Shown here piece after piece: positions 26,161-35,073 of a stretch of 64,000 bases of DNA. The position numbers were made by a program, and so were the translations under genes. The notes under the pieces are model-generated. The model searched no databases. It was not told where the DNA came from and was given only the letters and a program-made list of their open reading frames with translations. The stretch spans positions 62,001 to 126,000 of the forward strand of contig NZ_JAASQS010000004.1 of assembly GCF_011762045.1 (NCBI RefSeq), in the 5' to 3' direction. The first letter of the stretch is position 1. Each line of letters begins with the position of its first letter. The stretch is from Rhizomicrobium electricum (lineage in GTDB: Bacteria > Pseudomonadota > Alphaproteobacteria > Micropepsales > Micropepsaceae).

Positions 26161-28476
26161 TTACTTGCTCCTGCTGCCAAACGTCTTCGGCACGTTCGGC
26201 CGCGACTGGCGTTTGAGGCGTGAGCGCGAGCCTTTGGTGCCGGGTTTGTCCGGTTTCTTCGGCGCCGTCTCCCGCACGCCGTCGCGGACGGCGTTGAGAA
26301 ATGCCTGATCGACGGCGTCTTCCACCGCGCTCTGGCGCGCGAAGGGATCGTCGGCGACCGCCAGTTCCACCGTGGTCAGGCGCTTGATTTCGTCGCGCAG
26401 CCGCGCGGCTTCTTCGAATTCGAGATCGGCGGCGGCTTCCTTCATCTTCTTTTCGAGATCGGCGATGTGGGCCTTGATGTTGTGGCCGATGAATTCCTTG
26501 CCGTCCTCAGCGAAGCCCAGTTCGCCCTGACCGACCACCACGTGATCGCGCTCGTACATCGAGCCCATGATGTCGGCGATGTTCTTCTTGATCGATTGCG
26601 GCGTGATGTTGTGGGCGGCGTTGTAGGCCTTTTGCTTCTCGCGGCGGCGCGTGGTCTCGGCCATCGCCCGTTCCATCGAGCCGGTGATGTGGTCGGCATA
26701 GAGAATGACGTTCGCATCGACGTTGCGCGCGGCGCGGCCGATGGTCTGGATCAGCGAGGTTTCGCTGCGCAGGAACCCTTCCTTATCGGCGTCGAGGATC
26801 GCCACCAGCGCGCATTCGGGAATGTCGAGGCCTTCGCGCAAGAGGTTGATGCCGATCAAGACGTCGAAGGCGCCGAGCCTGAGATCGCGGATGATCTCGA
26901 TGCGCTCGATGGTATCGACGTCCGAATGCATGTAGCGCACCCGGATGCCTTGCTCGTGCATATACTCCGTCAGGTCTTCCGCCATTTTCTTGGTCAGGGT
27001 CGTGACCAAGGCGCGATAGCCGCGCTTGGCGATCAGGCGGCATTCGGCGATCAGGTCGTCGACCTGGCTTTCGACCGGGCGGATTTCCACCGGCGGATCG
27101 ATCAGGCCGGTGGGGCGGATGACCTGCTCGGTGAAGACGCCGCCGGTGCGTTCCATTTCCCAATCGCCGGGCGTCGCCGAGACGTAGACGGTTTGCGGCC
27201 GCATCGCGTCCCATTCCTCGAACTTCAGCGGCCGGTTGTCGATGCAACTCGGCAGGCGGAAGCCGTATTCGGAAAGCGTCGATTTGCGCCGGTAGTCGCC
27301 TTTATACATGGCGCCGATCTGCGGCACCGTCACGTGGCTTTCGTCGGCGAACACCAGCGCGTCGTCGGGCAGGTATTCGAACAGGGTCGGCGGCGGCTCG
27401 CCGGGTTTGCGGCCCGTCAGCCAGCGCGAATAGTTCTCGATGCCGGCGCACGAGCCGGTCGCTTCGATCATCTCCATGTCGAAATTGGTGCGCTGCTCCA
27501 GCCGCTGCGCTTCCAGCAGCTTGCCTTCCTTGCGGAACTGCTCCAGCCGCACGATCAGCTCCGCCTTGATGCCTTTGATCGCCTGGGCCAGCGTCGGACG
27601 CGGCGTCACATAGTGCGAATTGGCGTAGACTTTGATCGAGTCGAGCGTGCCGGCGCTGCGCCCGGTCAACGGATCGAATTCGGAAATCTGATCGACTTCG
27701 TCGCCGAACAGTTCGACGCGCCAGGCGCGGTCTTCGTAGTGCGCCGGGAAGATGTCGATGACATCGCCGCGCACGCGGAAGGCGCCGCGGACGAAATTGT
27801 CGTCATTGCGCCGGTATTGCAGGGCGGAAAGTTCGCGCATCAGGTCGGTGCGGTCGATGCGGCCGCCTTTCTTCAGCGTCAGCGCCGTGCCCGAATAAGT
27901 CTCCACTGCGCCGATGCCGTAGATGCACGACACGCTGGCGACGATGATGACGTCGTCGCGTTCGAGGATCGCACGCGTCGCCGAGTGGCGCATGCGGTCG
28001 ATCTCTTCGTTGATCGAGGAATCCTTCTCGATATAGGTGTCGGTGCGCGGAATGTAGGCTTCCGGCTGGTAGTAGTCGTAATAGGAGACGAAGTACTCGA
28101 CCGCGTTGTGCGGGAAGAAGCCTTTCATCTCGGCGTAAAGCTGCGCCGCCAGCGTCTTGTTGGGCGCCAGGATCAAGGCCGGCCGCTGCACCGTCTCGAT
28201 CACCTTGGCCATGGTGAAGGTCTTGCCCGAGCCGGTAACGCCCAAAAGGACCTGATCGCGCTCGTTGGCATTGGCGCCGCGCACGAGATCGGCGATCGCG
28301 GTCGGCTGGTCGCCCGCCGGTTCGTATTCCGACACCAGGACGAAGCGCTTGCCGCCTTCGGATTTCTCCGGCCGCGAGGGGCGATGCGGGACGAATCCCG
28401 CAATCTCCGCCCCGGTCATCTCGCCGAAGCCGCGCAATTCCCCCGGCCCGCGGGGCACCATGCCGTTGTTATGCAT
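26161..28476 (-). CDS. uvrB: Excinuclease ABC subunit B
   Basis: Helicase-like damage-verification subunit of nucleotide excision repair. Features over about 771 residues: Walker [18 protein letters not shown], the UvrB signature [20 protein letters not shown] with the beta-hairpin region, DEAD-like motif FADESH, helicase motif VI region [17 protein letters not shown], and a C-terminal UVR domain [18 protein letters not shown] that contacts UvrC. The last 60 residues are basic and Pro-rich. The N-terminal start is uncertain: frames open to 28560, and ATGs at 28476 and 28461 lack clear ribosome binding sites. uvrC is 20 kb away in the same orientation. Confidence 0.95.
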   Translation of the reverse strand: MHNNGMVPRGPGELRGFGEMTGAEIAGFVPHRPSRPEKSEGGKRFVLVSEYEPAGDQPTAIADLVRGANANERDQVLLGVTGSGKTFTMAKVIETVQRPALILAPNKTLAAQLYAEMKGFFPHNAVEYFVSYYDYYQPEAYIPRTDTYIEKDSSINEEIDRMRHSATRAILERDDVIIVASVSCIYGIGAVETYSGTALTLKKGGRIDRTDLMRELSALQYRRNDDNFVRGAFRVRGDVIDIFPAHYEDRAWRVELFGDEVDQISEFDPLTGRSAGTLDSIKVYANSHYVTPRPTLAQAIKGIKAELIVRLEQFRKEGKLLEAQRLEQRTNFDMEMIEATGSCAGIENYSRWLTGRKPGEPPPTLFEYLPDDALVFADESHVTVPQIGAMYKGDYRRKSTLSEYGFRLPSCIDNRPLKFEEWDAMRPQTVYVSATPGDWEMERTGGVFTEQVIRPTGLIDPPVEIRPVESQVDDLIAECRLIAKRGYRALVTTLTKKMAEDLTEYMHEQGIRVRYMHSDVDTIERIEIIRDLRLGAFDVLIGINLLREGLDIPECALVAILDADKEGFLRSETSLIQTIGRAARNVDANVILYADHITGSMERAMAETTRRREKQKAYNAAHNITPQSIKKNIADIMGSMYERDHVVVGQGELGFAEDGKEFIGHNIKAHIADLEKKMKEAAADLEFEEAARLRDEIKRLTTVELAVADDPFARQSAVEDAVDQAFLNAVRDGVRETAPKKPDKPGTKGSRSRLKRQSRPNVPKTFGSRSK

Positions 28477-28587
28477 GGGGAGGAATATAGGGGCTCGTTC
28501 CCGCTTTGTGCAGTCCCCAGATGCAGGGCAGGGTTGCCGGCGGTCACACGCGAGGTGCACCGCGTCCGGCGCACCTCGCGGGGAAGG

Positions 28588-28959
28588 CTATTTCTTGCAG
28601 AACGCCTTGGGATAGGCGGCGACGCCGTTCGGCTTCACCGTCACATGGATCGGCGCGGTGGCGCCTTTCAGCGGCGAGAACTGCAGCACGGCATCGCCGG
28701 CCTTGTCGGCGCAGGCGTTGATTTTCGCGGTGAATCCGGCCGGAACTTCGCCGCTCTGAACCGTGCGCACGAAGCTGGCGGTGCCGATCGCGACGGCGCA
28801 GGTCTTGTCGGCCACATTGGCGGCGGCCGGTCCGGCGCACTCGTTCTTGAGCGTCAGCCACAGGCCGGGCGGATCGCTGACGGCCGGGGCGTCGGCAGCG
28901 AAGGCGGGCGCGATCAGAACGGCGGCGGCAAACGCAACGGGTCTGGCAAGCGATGTCAT
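28588..28959 (-). CDS. Small secreted protein of unknown function
   Basis: A 123-residue protein with signal peptide MTSLARPVAFAAAVLIAPAF and four cysteines in the mature part, likely two disulfides. No domain recognised. GGGAGAG upstream supports the start. It lies downstream of nothing obvious and ends 111 bp before the uvrB start. Confidence 0.6.
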   Translation of the reverse strand: MTSLARPVAFAAAVLIAPAFAADAPAVSDPPGLWLTLKNECAGPAAANVADKTCAVAIGTASFVRTVQSGEVPAGFTAKINACADKAGDAVLQFSPLKGATAPIHVTVKPNGVAAYPKAFCKK

Positions 28960-29225
28960 GGGTCTCTCCCGTGTTGAAGGTTGAGGAATACGAACCAGAC
29001 AGGGGCGCGGGTTTAGGGGCGGGGTAAGGCCAAGTCAAGCAGTCGCGCGGGCTATTACTTGCAGTGTTTTCGATACGTCTGTCGTGTGCAGTCGAGTTGG
29101 CGCGATATTGCAATAAATCCGAATAATCGCACCCGATGTATACAACCTCGTCTTGGCGTCCAGGTTGTCCCGCCGCCTTACGCCGATTTCACAAGGGCGT
29201 GAATTGACGGCCGCGCCGGATGGTG

Positions 29226-29255
29226 CCAAAAATTTAGCACCAAAAATTTGGCACC
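29226..29255. promoter_or_regulatory. Tandem repeat upstream of blaI-like gene
   Basis: Two near-identical 16-mers, CCAAAAATTTAGCACC (29226-29241) and CCAAAAATTTGGCACC (29240-29255), overlap by two bases, and together form GTGCCAAA...TTTGGCAC arms. They end 11 bp before the GTG start. A TGTATACA palindrome sits upstream at 29137-29144. Either may be the BlaI-type operator. Confidence 0.5.
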
Positions 29256-29266
29256 CGGAGAGCAGT

Positions 29267-29662
29267 GTGACGGCCAGACCCGACAAGACTGACGGTTTTT
29301 CGCGACGCGAACGCGAGATCATGGATGCGCTCTACAAGCTCGGCAAAGCGACGGCGCAGCAGATTGCCGATGCGCTTCCCGATCCGCCGTCGAACACGGC
29401 GGTGCGCACGCTGCTCACCATTCTCGAGAAGAAAGGCCATGTCCGCCACAGCCTCGACGGCGTGCGCTACGTCTACGAGCCCAAGGTGGCGCGCGAGAAG
29501 ATGGCGCAAAAGGCGGTCAAATCGGTGCTCGCCACCTTCTTCGACAATTCGGTCGAAGGCGTGGTGGCGGCGCTGCTCAATCAGGACGATCTGAAACTGT
29601 CGCAAGGCGAACTCGACCGCCTGGCGGTGCTGATCGAAAAGGCCAAGGAGGAGGGACGATGA
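29267..29662 (+). CDS. BlaI/MecI/CopY-family transcriptional repressor
   Basis: A 131-residue winged-helix repressor: SRREREIMDALYKLGKATAQ, NTAVRTLLTILEKKGHVRH (recognition helix and wing) and RYVYEPKVAREKM, followed by a C-terminal dimerisation/protease-susceptible helix (SVLATFFDNSVEGVVAALL). The start is a GTG with GGAG nine bases upstream. It overlaps the next gene as ATGA and forms the classic BlaI-BlaR1 pair. It presumably represses its own operon through the repeats just upstream. What it controls here is unknown, since no beta-lactamase is nearby. Confidence 0.88.
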   Translation: MTARPDKTDGFSRREREIMDALYKLGKATAQQIADALPDPPSNTAVRTLLTILEKKGHVRHSLDGVRYVYEPKVAREKMAQKAVKSVLATFFDNSVEGVVAALLNQDDLKLSQGELDRLAVLIEKAKEEGR

Positions 29663-31218
29663 GCATTCTCAACGCGCTTCTGTTTGCGCTCGTCGCGTTT
29701 GCCGGATCGTTCGTCGTGCTCGGTGCCGCCTGGGTGGCGGGCCGCGGCCGAGCCGCCGCCGTGCGCCATCTGATCTGGACCGGCGCGTTTGCGGTGCTGC
29801 TGGCCTTGCCGCTGGCGGCGCTGCTGCTGCCGTCGCAGATGACCTTCCTGTTGCCCGCCGCGCCGGTAGCGGCCGACGGTCCGGTGGTCGCGACGGCGCC
29901 GGCCGCGACGGGCATCGATGCCGCCGATGTGGTGCTGGCCCTCGTCGCGCTGTGGTTTGCCGGCGTGCTGTTCCATCTCGGCCGTCTCGTCGTCGGCGGC
30001 ATCGGTCTCATCCGTCTTCACCGCCGCTCCGTCGCGCATATTCCGCACGGCATTGGCGAAGCGCCGTTCCGCGGCCTGTCGTGGCAGCTGCGCCTCCGCA
30101 CTTCGCCGTCGTCGGAAGCGGGGCCGCTCACCTGGGGCGTGTTGCGGCCGGTGGTGCTGCTGCCCAAAGCCTCGGTGACGTGGCCGCGCGAACGCCTGAC
30201 CAGCGTTCTGTTGCACGAAGCCGCGCATGTCCGCCGCAAGGATTGCCTTTGCCGTCTGATCGCGATGGCCGCCTCGGCGCTCTACTGGCCCAATCCCTTG
30301 GTGTGGCTCGCCGCCCGCGCCATGCGCGCCGATGCCGAACGCGCCGCCGACGATGCCGTGCTGACGGCCGGAGTCAAACCCACCCGCTATGCCGAACATC
30401 TGGTCGGCCTGGCGCGCGAATTTTCCGGCGTCTCGTTTGCCATGAGCCTGTCGATGGCCGAACGCCGGATGCTGAACACCCGCGTCGAAGCCATTCTCGA
30501 TCCCGCCCAACCCCGCTCCGGAGTGACCAAAATGGATGTGTTGAAACTCGGCGTCGCCGCTGTGGCCCTGACCGCCGGTCTGGCCCTGGTGCGTCCTTCG
30601 CTCGCCGAAGAGCCGGCCCCTGCACAAAAGCCTGCCGCCGCCGCGCCGCATCAAACGCCGCCGACCCACAAGACCATCAAACACACCGGACACATCGTCC
30701 ATCGCGGCGTGGTGGTTGCCGATGTCGACGATGTGCAGGATCCGCCGGACCCGCCCGAGCCGCCGGATGTGAATGTTCCGCCAGAGCCTCCGGCTCCGCC
30801 CGCGCCGCATATGTCGGCCGTACCCCCGGTTCCGCCAGTCCCGCCGGTGCACGCTCTTAGCGCCGCCCAACGCGCCGCGGGCCAGGCCCAGGCTCATGCC
30901 GAAGCGCGCCGCGCCATCGCCGAAGCCCGCCGTGCGCTCGCCGAGGTCGACATCCATCAAACCGTGCAGCAGGCGATGAAACAGGCCGAACAGTCGATGC
31001 GCGAAGCCAAGATCGGCGAAGCCGAAGCCAGGAAGGCGCTCGCCCGCATGGACATCGACCGTGTCGTCGGCGAAGCGATGAGAAAAGCCGAGATCGCCAT
31101 GCAGAAGGCCGAAGCGGCGCAAGCCCGCGCCGAACGCAAGCGGCTCATCATCGAACACCGCGTCACCAAAGACGGCGACACCGTCATCGAAGATTCGTCG
31201 CGAACCGACGAAGAGTAA
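29659..31218 (+). CDS. BlaR1-like M56 family membrane metallopeptidase without penicillin-binding sensor
   Basis: A 519-residue membrane protein. Transmembrane segments at about 5-25, 35-55, 85-105 frame a cytoplasmic zinc-protease loop with LLHEAAHVRRKDCL (HExxH) and AERAADDAVL (second Glu/Asp ligand region). One more hydrophobic segment near residue 300 precedes a long periplasmic-type tail: Pro-rich (PPDPPEPPDVNVPPEPP), then Ala/Glu/Arg-rich coiled coil (QAHAEARRAIAEARRALAEV). The acylable beta-lactam sensor domain of true BlaR1 is missing, so the inducing signal must be different. Followed by a good terminator. Confidence 0.85.
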   Translation: MSILNALLFALVAFAGSFVVLGAAWVAGRGRAAAVRHLIWTGAFAVLLALPLAALLLPSQMTFLLPAAPVAADGPVVATAPAATGIDAADVVLALVALWFAGVLFHLGRLVVGGIGLIRLHRRSVAHIPHGIGEAPFRGLSWQLRLRTSPSSEAGPLTWGVLRPVVLLPKASVTWPRERLTSVLLHEAAHVRRKDCLCRLIAMAASALYWPNPLVWLAARAMRADAERAADDAVLTAGVKPTRYAEHLVGLAREFSGVSFAMSLSMAERRMLNTRVEAILDPAQPRSGVTKMDVLKLGVAAVALTAGLALVRPSLAEEPAPAQKPAAAAPHQTPPTHKTIKHTGHIVHRGVVVADVDDVQDPPDPPEPPDVNVPPEPPAPPAPHMSAVPPVPPVPPVHALSAAQRAAGQAQAHAEARRAIAEARRALAEVDIHQTVQQAMKQAEQSMREAKIGEAEARKALARMDIDRVVGEAMRKAEIAMQKAEAAQARAERKRLIIEHRVTKDGDTVIEDSSRTDEE

Positions 31219-31237
31219 GACTGCGATAGAGAAATTG

Positions 31238-31270
31238 GCGGCCCCGCATTCCCTGCGAGGCCGCTTTTCT
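31238..31270 (+). terminator. Rho-independent terminator of the blaI/blaR1-like operon
   Basis: Stem GCGGCC / GGCCGC with inner CGCA / TGCG pairs (31238-31264), followed by TTTTCTTTT, 20 bp after the operon's last stop. Confidence 0.85.
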
Positions 31271-31294
31271 TTTGTCCGCCGTCGAAGCTTCCGC

Positions 31295-31969
31295 TCACGG
31301 CGCGCCGGCGCGGCGCGTCGCCGCCAGTTCGGTTCTCAGTTCCGCCGTTTCCGGACGCTCGCCGAGGTCGGACAGGATGTGGCCGACATGGGTGCGCTTG
31401 CCGTAGAAATCGTCGTTCCAGTCAGTCTTGGGATCGACGATCGAGCCTTCCAGCGTCAAGCCGCCATATGCGCCTTGGGTTGCCGACCAAATGATGATGT
31501 CGCCCGACAAATTGGGCGCGGTGGCGCCTTGCGCATTGGCACCGACTGTGACGACGGTGAGACCGGCACCGGCGCCGACCTTGAACTTGTTGCGTTCGAT
31601 GCCTTCGAGTGCCCGCTGGCTCATGATGAACATCACCACTTCCGCCTTTTCGAGCCCGATCTGCAGGCCGAACGACCCCGAGGCGAGGGTGTAGAAGGCC
31701 GGATTGCTCCAGCGCTCGCCTTCACGGCGCAACAGCACGCCGTTGCCGCCTTCGGCGCCGAACATGAAACCGCCTTTGACCAGGCCAGGCACGATCAGAA
31801 CGGCGCGGGCGCGGTGCAGAAGATCGGCGGACGGACCGAAACTCTGGTCCTCACGCATATGGCGCACGGTGGCGGCGGCGTTGGCGATAAGCGCGGTCTG
31901 ATCGCTCGCCAGAGCCGCCCCGAACGAAAGGGCGAGAGCGAGGGTCGCAGCAGCGGCGAAACGTTTCAT
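31295..31969 (-). CDS. Secreted SYLF (Ysc84/DUF500) domain lipid-binding protein
   Basis: A 224-residue exported protein with signal peptide MKRFAAAATLALALSFGAAL. The SYLF domain is marked by RARAVLIVPGLVKGGFMFGA, GVLLRREGERWSNPAFYTLA, GSFGLQIGLEKAEVVMFIM and SATQGAYGGLTLEGS. In bacteria these are periplasmic or outer-membrane-associated proteins with phosphoinositide/lipid-binding homology; their role is unclear. An EcfG-like promoter lies upstream, suggesting general-stress control. GGGAGAT supports the start. Confidence 0.85.
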   Translation of the reverse strand: MKRFAAAATLALALSFGAALASDQTALIANAAATVRHMREDQSFGPSADLLHRARAVLIVPGLVKGGFMFGAEGGNGVLLRREGERWSNPAFYTLASGSFGLQIGLEKAEVVMFIMSQRALEGIERNKFKVGAGAGLTVVTVGANAQGATAPNLSGDIIIWSATQGAYGGLTLEGSIVDPKTDWNDDFYGKRTHVGHILSDLGERPETAELRTELAATRRAGAP

Positions 31970-31998
31970 GGAATCTCCCGGATTTCTGTCGCGGGCAA

Positions 31999-32024
31999 AA
32001 CGTACAGTCCCGAGACTCAGTTCC
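31999..32024 (-). promoter_or_regulatory. EcfG-type general-stress promoter candidate
   Basis: On the minus strand GGAAC, 17 bp spacer, CGTT, matching the alphaproteobacterial EcfG (sigma-ECF15) consensus GGAAC-N16/17-CGTT. The -10 lies 30 bp upstream of the SYLF start codon. Confidence 0.55.
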
Positions 32025-32034
32025 GGACGTCGTC

Positions 32035-32050
32035 GGGAACCGCGGTTCCC
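32035..32050. promoter_or_regulatory. Perfect 16-bp palindrome in divergent promoter region
   Basis: GGGAACCGCGGTTCCC, in the 135-bp region between the divergent SYLF and endonuclease/phosphatase-fold genes. Could be an operator or a cruciform; the binding protein is unknown. Confidence 0.4.
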
Positions 32051-32104
32051 TGAGGCGTGGAATCGTCCGATAATCGGGTTGCAAATTCGTCACGGGGACT
32101 GGCT

Positions 32105-33124
32105 ATGGTGCAATATTCCTCCATGCGGTTCTGGCCCGAAAAGGGCGTGCGCGACCGCAGCATCGAACGGCTTTTGGCTTTGCGGGCCGGATTGGCCAAG
32201 GATGTCACGCCGTCGTCGAAAGCGACGTCGTTTCATCTGGCGACCTGGAACATCCGCGACTTCGGCGGCCACAAACTCAATCCATGTCCGCGCTCCGATG
32301 AGGCGCTCGTTTATATCGCCGAGATCGTGTCGGCATTCGATCTGGTGGCGATCCAGGAGGTCAACGACGATCTTGCCGCGTTCGAAAAGCTGATGCGCCT
32401 TTTGGGTCCGCATTGGGACTACATGGTCACCGACACCAGCGGCAATCAGGAACGGCTCGCCTTCGTGTTCGACCGGCGCAAGATTTCGTTCCGCCACATC
32501 GCCGGCGAGATCGTTCTGCCCGAGGTCAAAGGCAAGCCGGTGGCGCAGTTCAACCGCACGCCCTATTGCGTGTCGTTCCAGGCGGGCTGGTTCAAGTTCA
32601 ATCTCTGCACGGTGCACATCTATTACGGCTCGGCCACCGACACCGCCAAGCGCATCGCCGAGATCGACGCCATCGCCCAGTTCTTCGCCAAGCGCCAGAA
32701 GCAGACCGGCGAGACCTATATCCTGCTCGGCGACTTCAACATCCTCAATCCCGACGATGCCACCATGAAACCGCTGCTCGGCGGGGGCTTCGAGATTCCG
32801 AAGGAACTGCGCAATCCGACCGCGCTGGCCACGGTCAATTATTACGACCAGATCGCGCTGAAGCCCGCCAAGCGGCAGGTGGAAATCGCCAAGGCCGGCG
32901 TGTTCGACTGGCAGAATTATGTCTTCCGCGCGCCGGAGGATTACGAGGCCTACAAGCCGTCGATCACCGGCAAGAACGATCTCGCGACCTACCAGAAATG
33001 GCGCACCTGGCAGATATCGGATCACAAGCCGCTGTGGGCCGAAATCCGCATGGACTTCACCGACGACTACCTCAAGAGCCTGAAATCGGACGCGGCGCCG
33101 CTCGCCGATTTCAAGCCGAAATGA
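32105..33124 (+). CDS. Endonuclease/exonuclease/phosphatase (EEP) superfamily protein
   Basis: A 339-residue metal-dependent hydrolase fold. Motifs: FHLATWNIRDFGG (Asn), LVAIQEVNDD (metal-binding Glu), TYILLGDFNILNPDD (Asp/Asn) and QISDHKPLWAEI (catalytic Asp-His). No signal peptide or membrane anchor. The superfamily covers DNases, phosphodiesterases and sphingomyelinases; substrate cannot be read from sequence. The chosen ATG has GGGGAC upstream; the longest frame begins at 32057. Convergent with the GST gene (3 bp apart). Confidence 0.85.
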   Translation: MVQYSSMRFWPEKGVRDRSIERLLALRAGLAKDVTPSSKATSFHLATWNIRDFGGHKLNPCPRSDEALVYIAEIVSAFDLVAIQEVNDDLAAFEKLMRLLGPHWDYMVTDTSGNQERLAFVFDRRKISFRHIAGEIVLPEVKGKPVAQFNRTPYCVSFQAGWFKFNLCTVHIYYGSATDTAKRIAEIDAIAQFFAKRQKQTGETYILLGDFNILNPDDATMKPLLGGGFEIPKELRNPTALATVNYYDQIALKPAKRQVEIAKAGVFDWQNYVFRAPEDYEAYKPSITGKNDLATYQKWRTWQISDHKPLWAEIRMDFTDDYLKSLKSDAAPLADFKPK

Positions 33125-33127
33125 GGC

Positions 33128-33847
33128 TCACGCGGCGCGGCGGGCGGCGTACGACGGATAGTAGTCCGCCATCAGCCGGTCGCGGTAGCGCATCAGGTTG
33201 CACTGGTCCTCGGTGAAGTCGCGCAGGACCGAGACAAACGCCGGCGCGGTGGCCGCAGCGATCATGGCGAAGGCGGTGGCGTCGATGGCCGAGGGCGCCG
33301 GTCCCATCAGATAGGCTTTGTTGCCGAGCAGCGTCGCCAGCGCCTTCACGCTGCGGCAGCCGAGGTCGGCCACCTCTGCCGGCGAATGGCGGCCGAGGCC
33401 TTGGCCGTAGAGGGTCGCCGCCACCTGCGTCCGCGCGGCGGTGCGCGCCTGTTCGCGCGCTTCCGAGGGCAGGGTGTCGAAGAAGTGCGCCGGACCGGCA
33501 TCAAAGTTCTCGTCGATCATCCAGCGCTGGTAGACGACGGCCCAGTAGAGATGGTCCTCGAGCATGCGCTCGATCGCCCAGCTGCGCGCCCGCATGTCGG
33601 GGGTAAGGCCGCGGTCGAGATCGATGCCGTAACCCTTCTCGATATGGTCGCGGATGAAGGTGGAATCGCCAAGGCAGTTCTCGGCCTCGACGATGTAGGG
33701 AATCTTGCCCTTCGGGCCGTTTTCACGACTGCCGCGTTCGAGGCGATAGGGAATCTCGGCCATCTTGAGCTGCACTTCCGTCTTCATCACGAAAGGACTC
33801 GCCTGCGGCAGGCCGAATGCGGGAAACGAACCATAGAGTGTGATCAT
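33128..33847 (-). CDS. Glutathione S-transferase-like protein
   Basis: A 239-residue protein with an N-terminal thioredoxin-like domain (ITLYGSFPAFGLPQASPFVM, then GPKGKIPYIVEAENCLGDST) and an all-helical C-terminal domain (LGNKAYLMGPAPSAIDATAF). The sequence is nearer the metaxin/Tom37-like or YghU-distant GSTs than a standard class; the usual active Ser/Cys is not obvious. A perfect 24-bp palindrome lies about 40 bp upstream within the 3' end of the NHL gene, suggesting control by the WYL regulator at 35074. Confidence 0.75.
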   Translation of the reverse strand: MITLYGSFPAFGLPQASPFVMKTEVQLKMAEIPYRLERGSRENGPKGKIPYIVEAENCLGDSTFIRDHIEKGYGIDLDRGLTPDMRARSWAIERMLEDHLYWAVVYQRWMIDENFDAGPAHFFDTLPSEAREQARTAARTQVAATLYGQGLGRHSPAEVADLGCRSVKALATLLGNKAYLMGPAPSAIDATAFAMIAAATAPAFVSVLRDFTEDQCNLMRYRDRLMADYYPSYAARRAA

Positions 33848-33875
33848 CGGGGCAGCTCCATTTCAGGCTCACATC

Positions 33876-34973
33876 CTACTGCCACCCTGCTGACAGCCTG
33901 CTGTCAGCAGTGCGATAGACGATGTTGTTGCGGTAGTCGTTGAACACGACATTTCCGCCGCCAATGACGCGGACGCCGTGAATTTCGATGTCGGCGTCGC
34001 GCGCCGGCGTGCCGTCGGGCACCGGCAGACCGGGGCGGCCGCTGCCGGCAACAATCTGGCGCTCTCCCTTGCGGACGACGATCAGCCGGCGTGCCGCGGT
34101 GTCGGCGACGAAGACGTCACCATCCCCATTCACGTCGACGCCGTGCGGAACCTTGGCGCCGATGGTGCCCTTGGGATGCGGCGTGCCGCTCAAGCCGCGC
34201 ACCACCGTCTCGATGCGGCCGTCCGCGACTCGGCGGATCGCAAAATTGAGGCTGTCGCAGAGATAAAGGGTTCCGTGCGGATCGAGTCCGATGCCGTAGA
34301 CGTCATTGAGCAGCGCCGCGCGCGCGTCGCCGCCGTCGCCGCCATAGCCGGGTTTGCCGGTTCCCGCGATACGGCGAATGCGGCCGTCCGGCGTGACGGC
34401 GCAGATAATGTCGTGACCGTAGTCGTTGAAATAAACCGTTCCCGCCGCATCGACCGCCACGCCGGCAGGATGATTGAGGCGAACGGCGGTCGCTGCGCCG
34501 TCGAAGGTGCGCGGATCTTCGCCGCCGCCGCCTGCTACGGTCGTAATGGTTCCGTCAACGGCAACGCGCCGGATGCGGTCGTTGCCGGAATCGGCGATGT
34601 AGAGATTTCCCAAGCGATCCGCGGCGACGCCTTCCGGCCGGTTGAGCGCAGCGTGCGTCGCCGCGCCGCCGTCACCCGAAAATCCGGTGGTGCCGTTTCC
34701 GGCCACGGTGGAGATGATGGCGCTCCCGGCGTCCACCCGCCGGATGGCGCTGCGTTTCAGTTCGGCGATCAGGACATTGCCGTCGCCGTCCACCGCCAAT
34801 CCCGCCGGTCCGTCGAGCGCCGCTGCGGCGGCCGGGCCGCCATCGCCGCGAGGACCAGCCGCGCCCGTTCCGGCCAGCCGGTAAAGGCGCAGATCGGCGG
34901 TCGCGGCAGCGGCGCCTGGGGCTACGACAAGCCCGCTCAACAATCCGCTCGCTTGGCGGCGTGTCAGTATCAT
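33876..34973 (-). CDS. Secreted NHL-repeat beta-propeller protein
   Basis: A 365-residue protein beginning ILTRRQASGLLSGLVVAPGA, a twin-arginine-type signal. The rest consists of about six NHL repeats with the pattern GxAVDxxGNVYIADSGNxxIRRV, e.g. EGVAADRLGNLYIADSGNDR and GIGLDPHGTLYLCDSLNFAI, expected to form a propeller. GAGGGG precedes the ATG; the longer frame from 35180 overlaps the regulator region and is rejected. It is divergent from the WYL regulator with a palindrome between them. Ligand or enzyme activity unknown. Confidence 0.8.
   Translation of the reverse strand: MILTRRQASGLLSGLVVAPGAAAATADLRLYRLAGTGAAGPRGDGGPAAAAALDGPAGLAVDGDGNVLIAELKRSAIRRVDAGSAIISTVAGNGTTGFSGDGGAATHAALNRPEGVAADRLGNLYIADSGNDRIRRVAVDGTITTVAGGGGEDPRTFDGAATAVRLNHPAGVAVDAAGTVYFNDYGHDIICAVTPDGRIRRIAGTGKPGYGGDGGDARAALLNDVYGIGLDPHGTLYLCDSLNFAIRRVADGRIETVVRGLSGTPHPKGTIGAKVPHGVDVNGDGDVFVADTAARRLIVVRKGERQIVAGSGRPGLPVPDGTPARDADIEIHGVRVIGGGNVVFNDYRNNIVYRTADSRLSAGWQ
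33887..33910. promoter_or_regulatory. Operator-like palindrome, copy 1 (upstream of GST gene)
   Basis: Arms CTGCTGACAGC and GCTGTCAGCAG, perfect over 11 bp with a CT centre. It overlaps the last codons of the NHL gene and lies 40 bp upstream of the GST start. Nearly the same 24-mer recurs at 35013-35036. Confidence 0.65.
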
Positions 34974-35012
34974 GGTGTTCCCCTCCGAACCGGGTTCCAT
35001 CCTATTGACGCC

Positions 35013-35036
35013 CTGCTGACAGCATGCTGTCAGTAG
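35013..35036. promoter_or_regulatory. Operator-like palindrome, copy 2 (between NHL and WYL genes)
   Basis: CTGACAGCA / TGCTGTCAG is perfect over 9 bp per arm (35016-35033) and extends to 24 bp with one mismatch. It lies 39 bp from the NHL start and 37 bp from the regulator start, ideal for controlling both. A direct repeat GTGGCAGTAGGGTGGCAG follows at 35038-35055. Confidence 0.7.
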
Positions 35037-35073
35037 CGTGGCAGTAGGGTGGCAGCATAACCAAGGGGCGCCG

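Noticed and set aside
25590..26180. Minus-strand frame across the kwaB end and the small gene
   Set aside because: It overlaps the kwaB 3' end and the small gene at 25826, has no ribosome binding site at any ATG and changes composition along its length. A fragment near 25600-25800 looks faintly protein-like but not enough to call.
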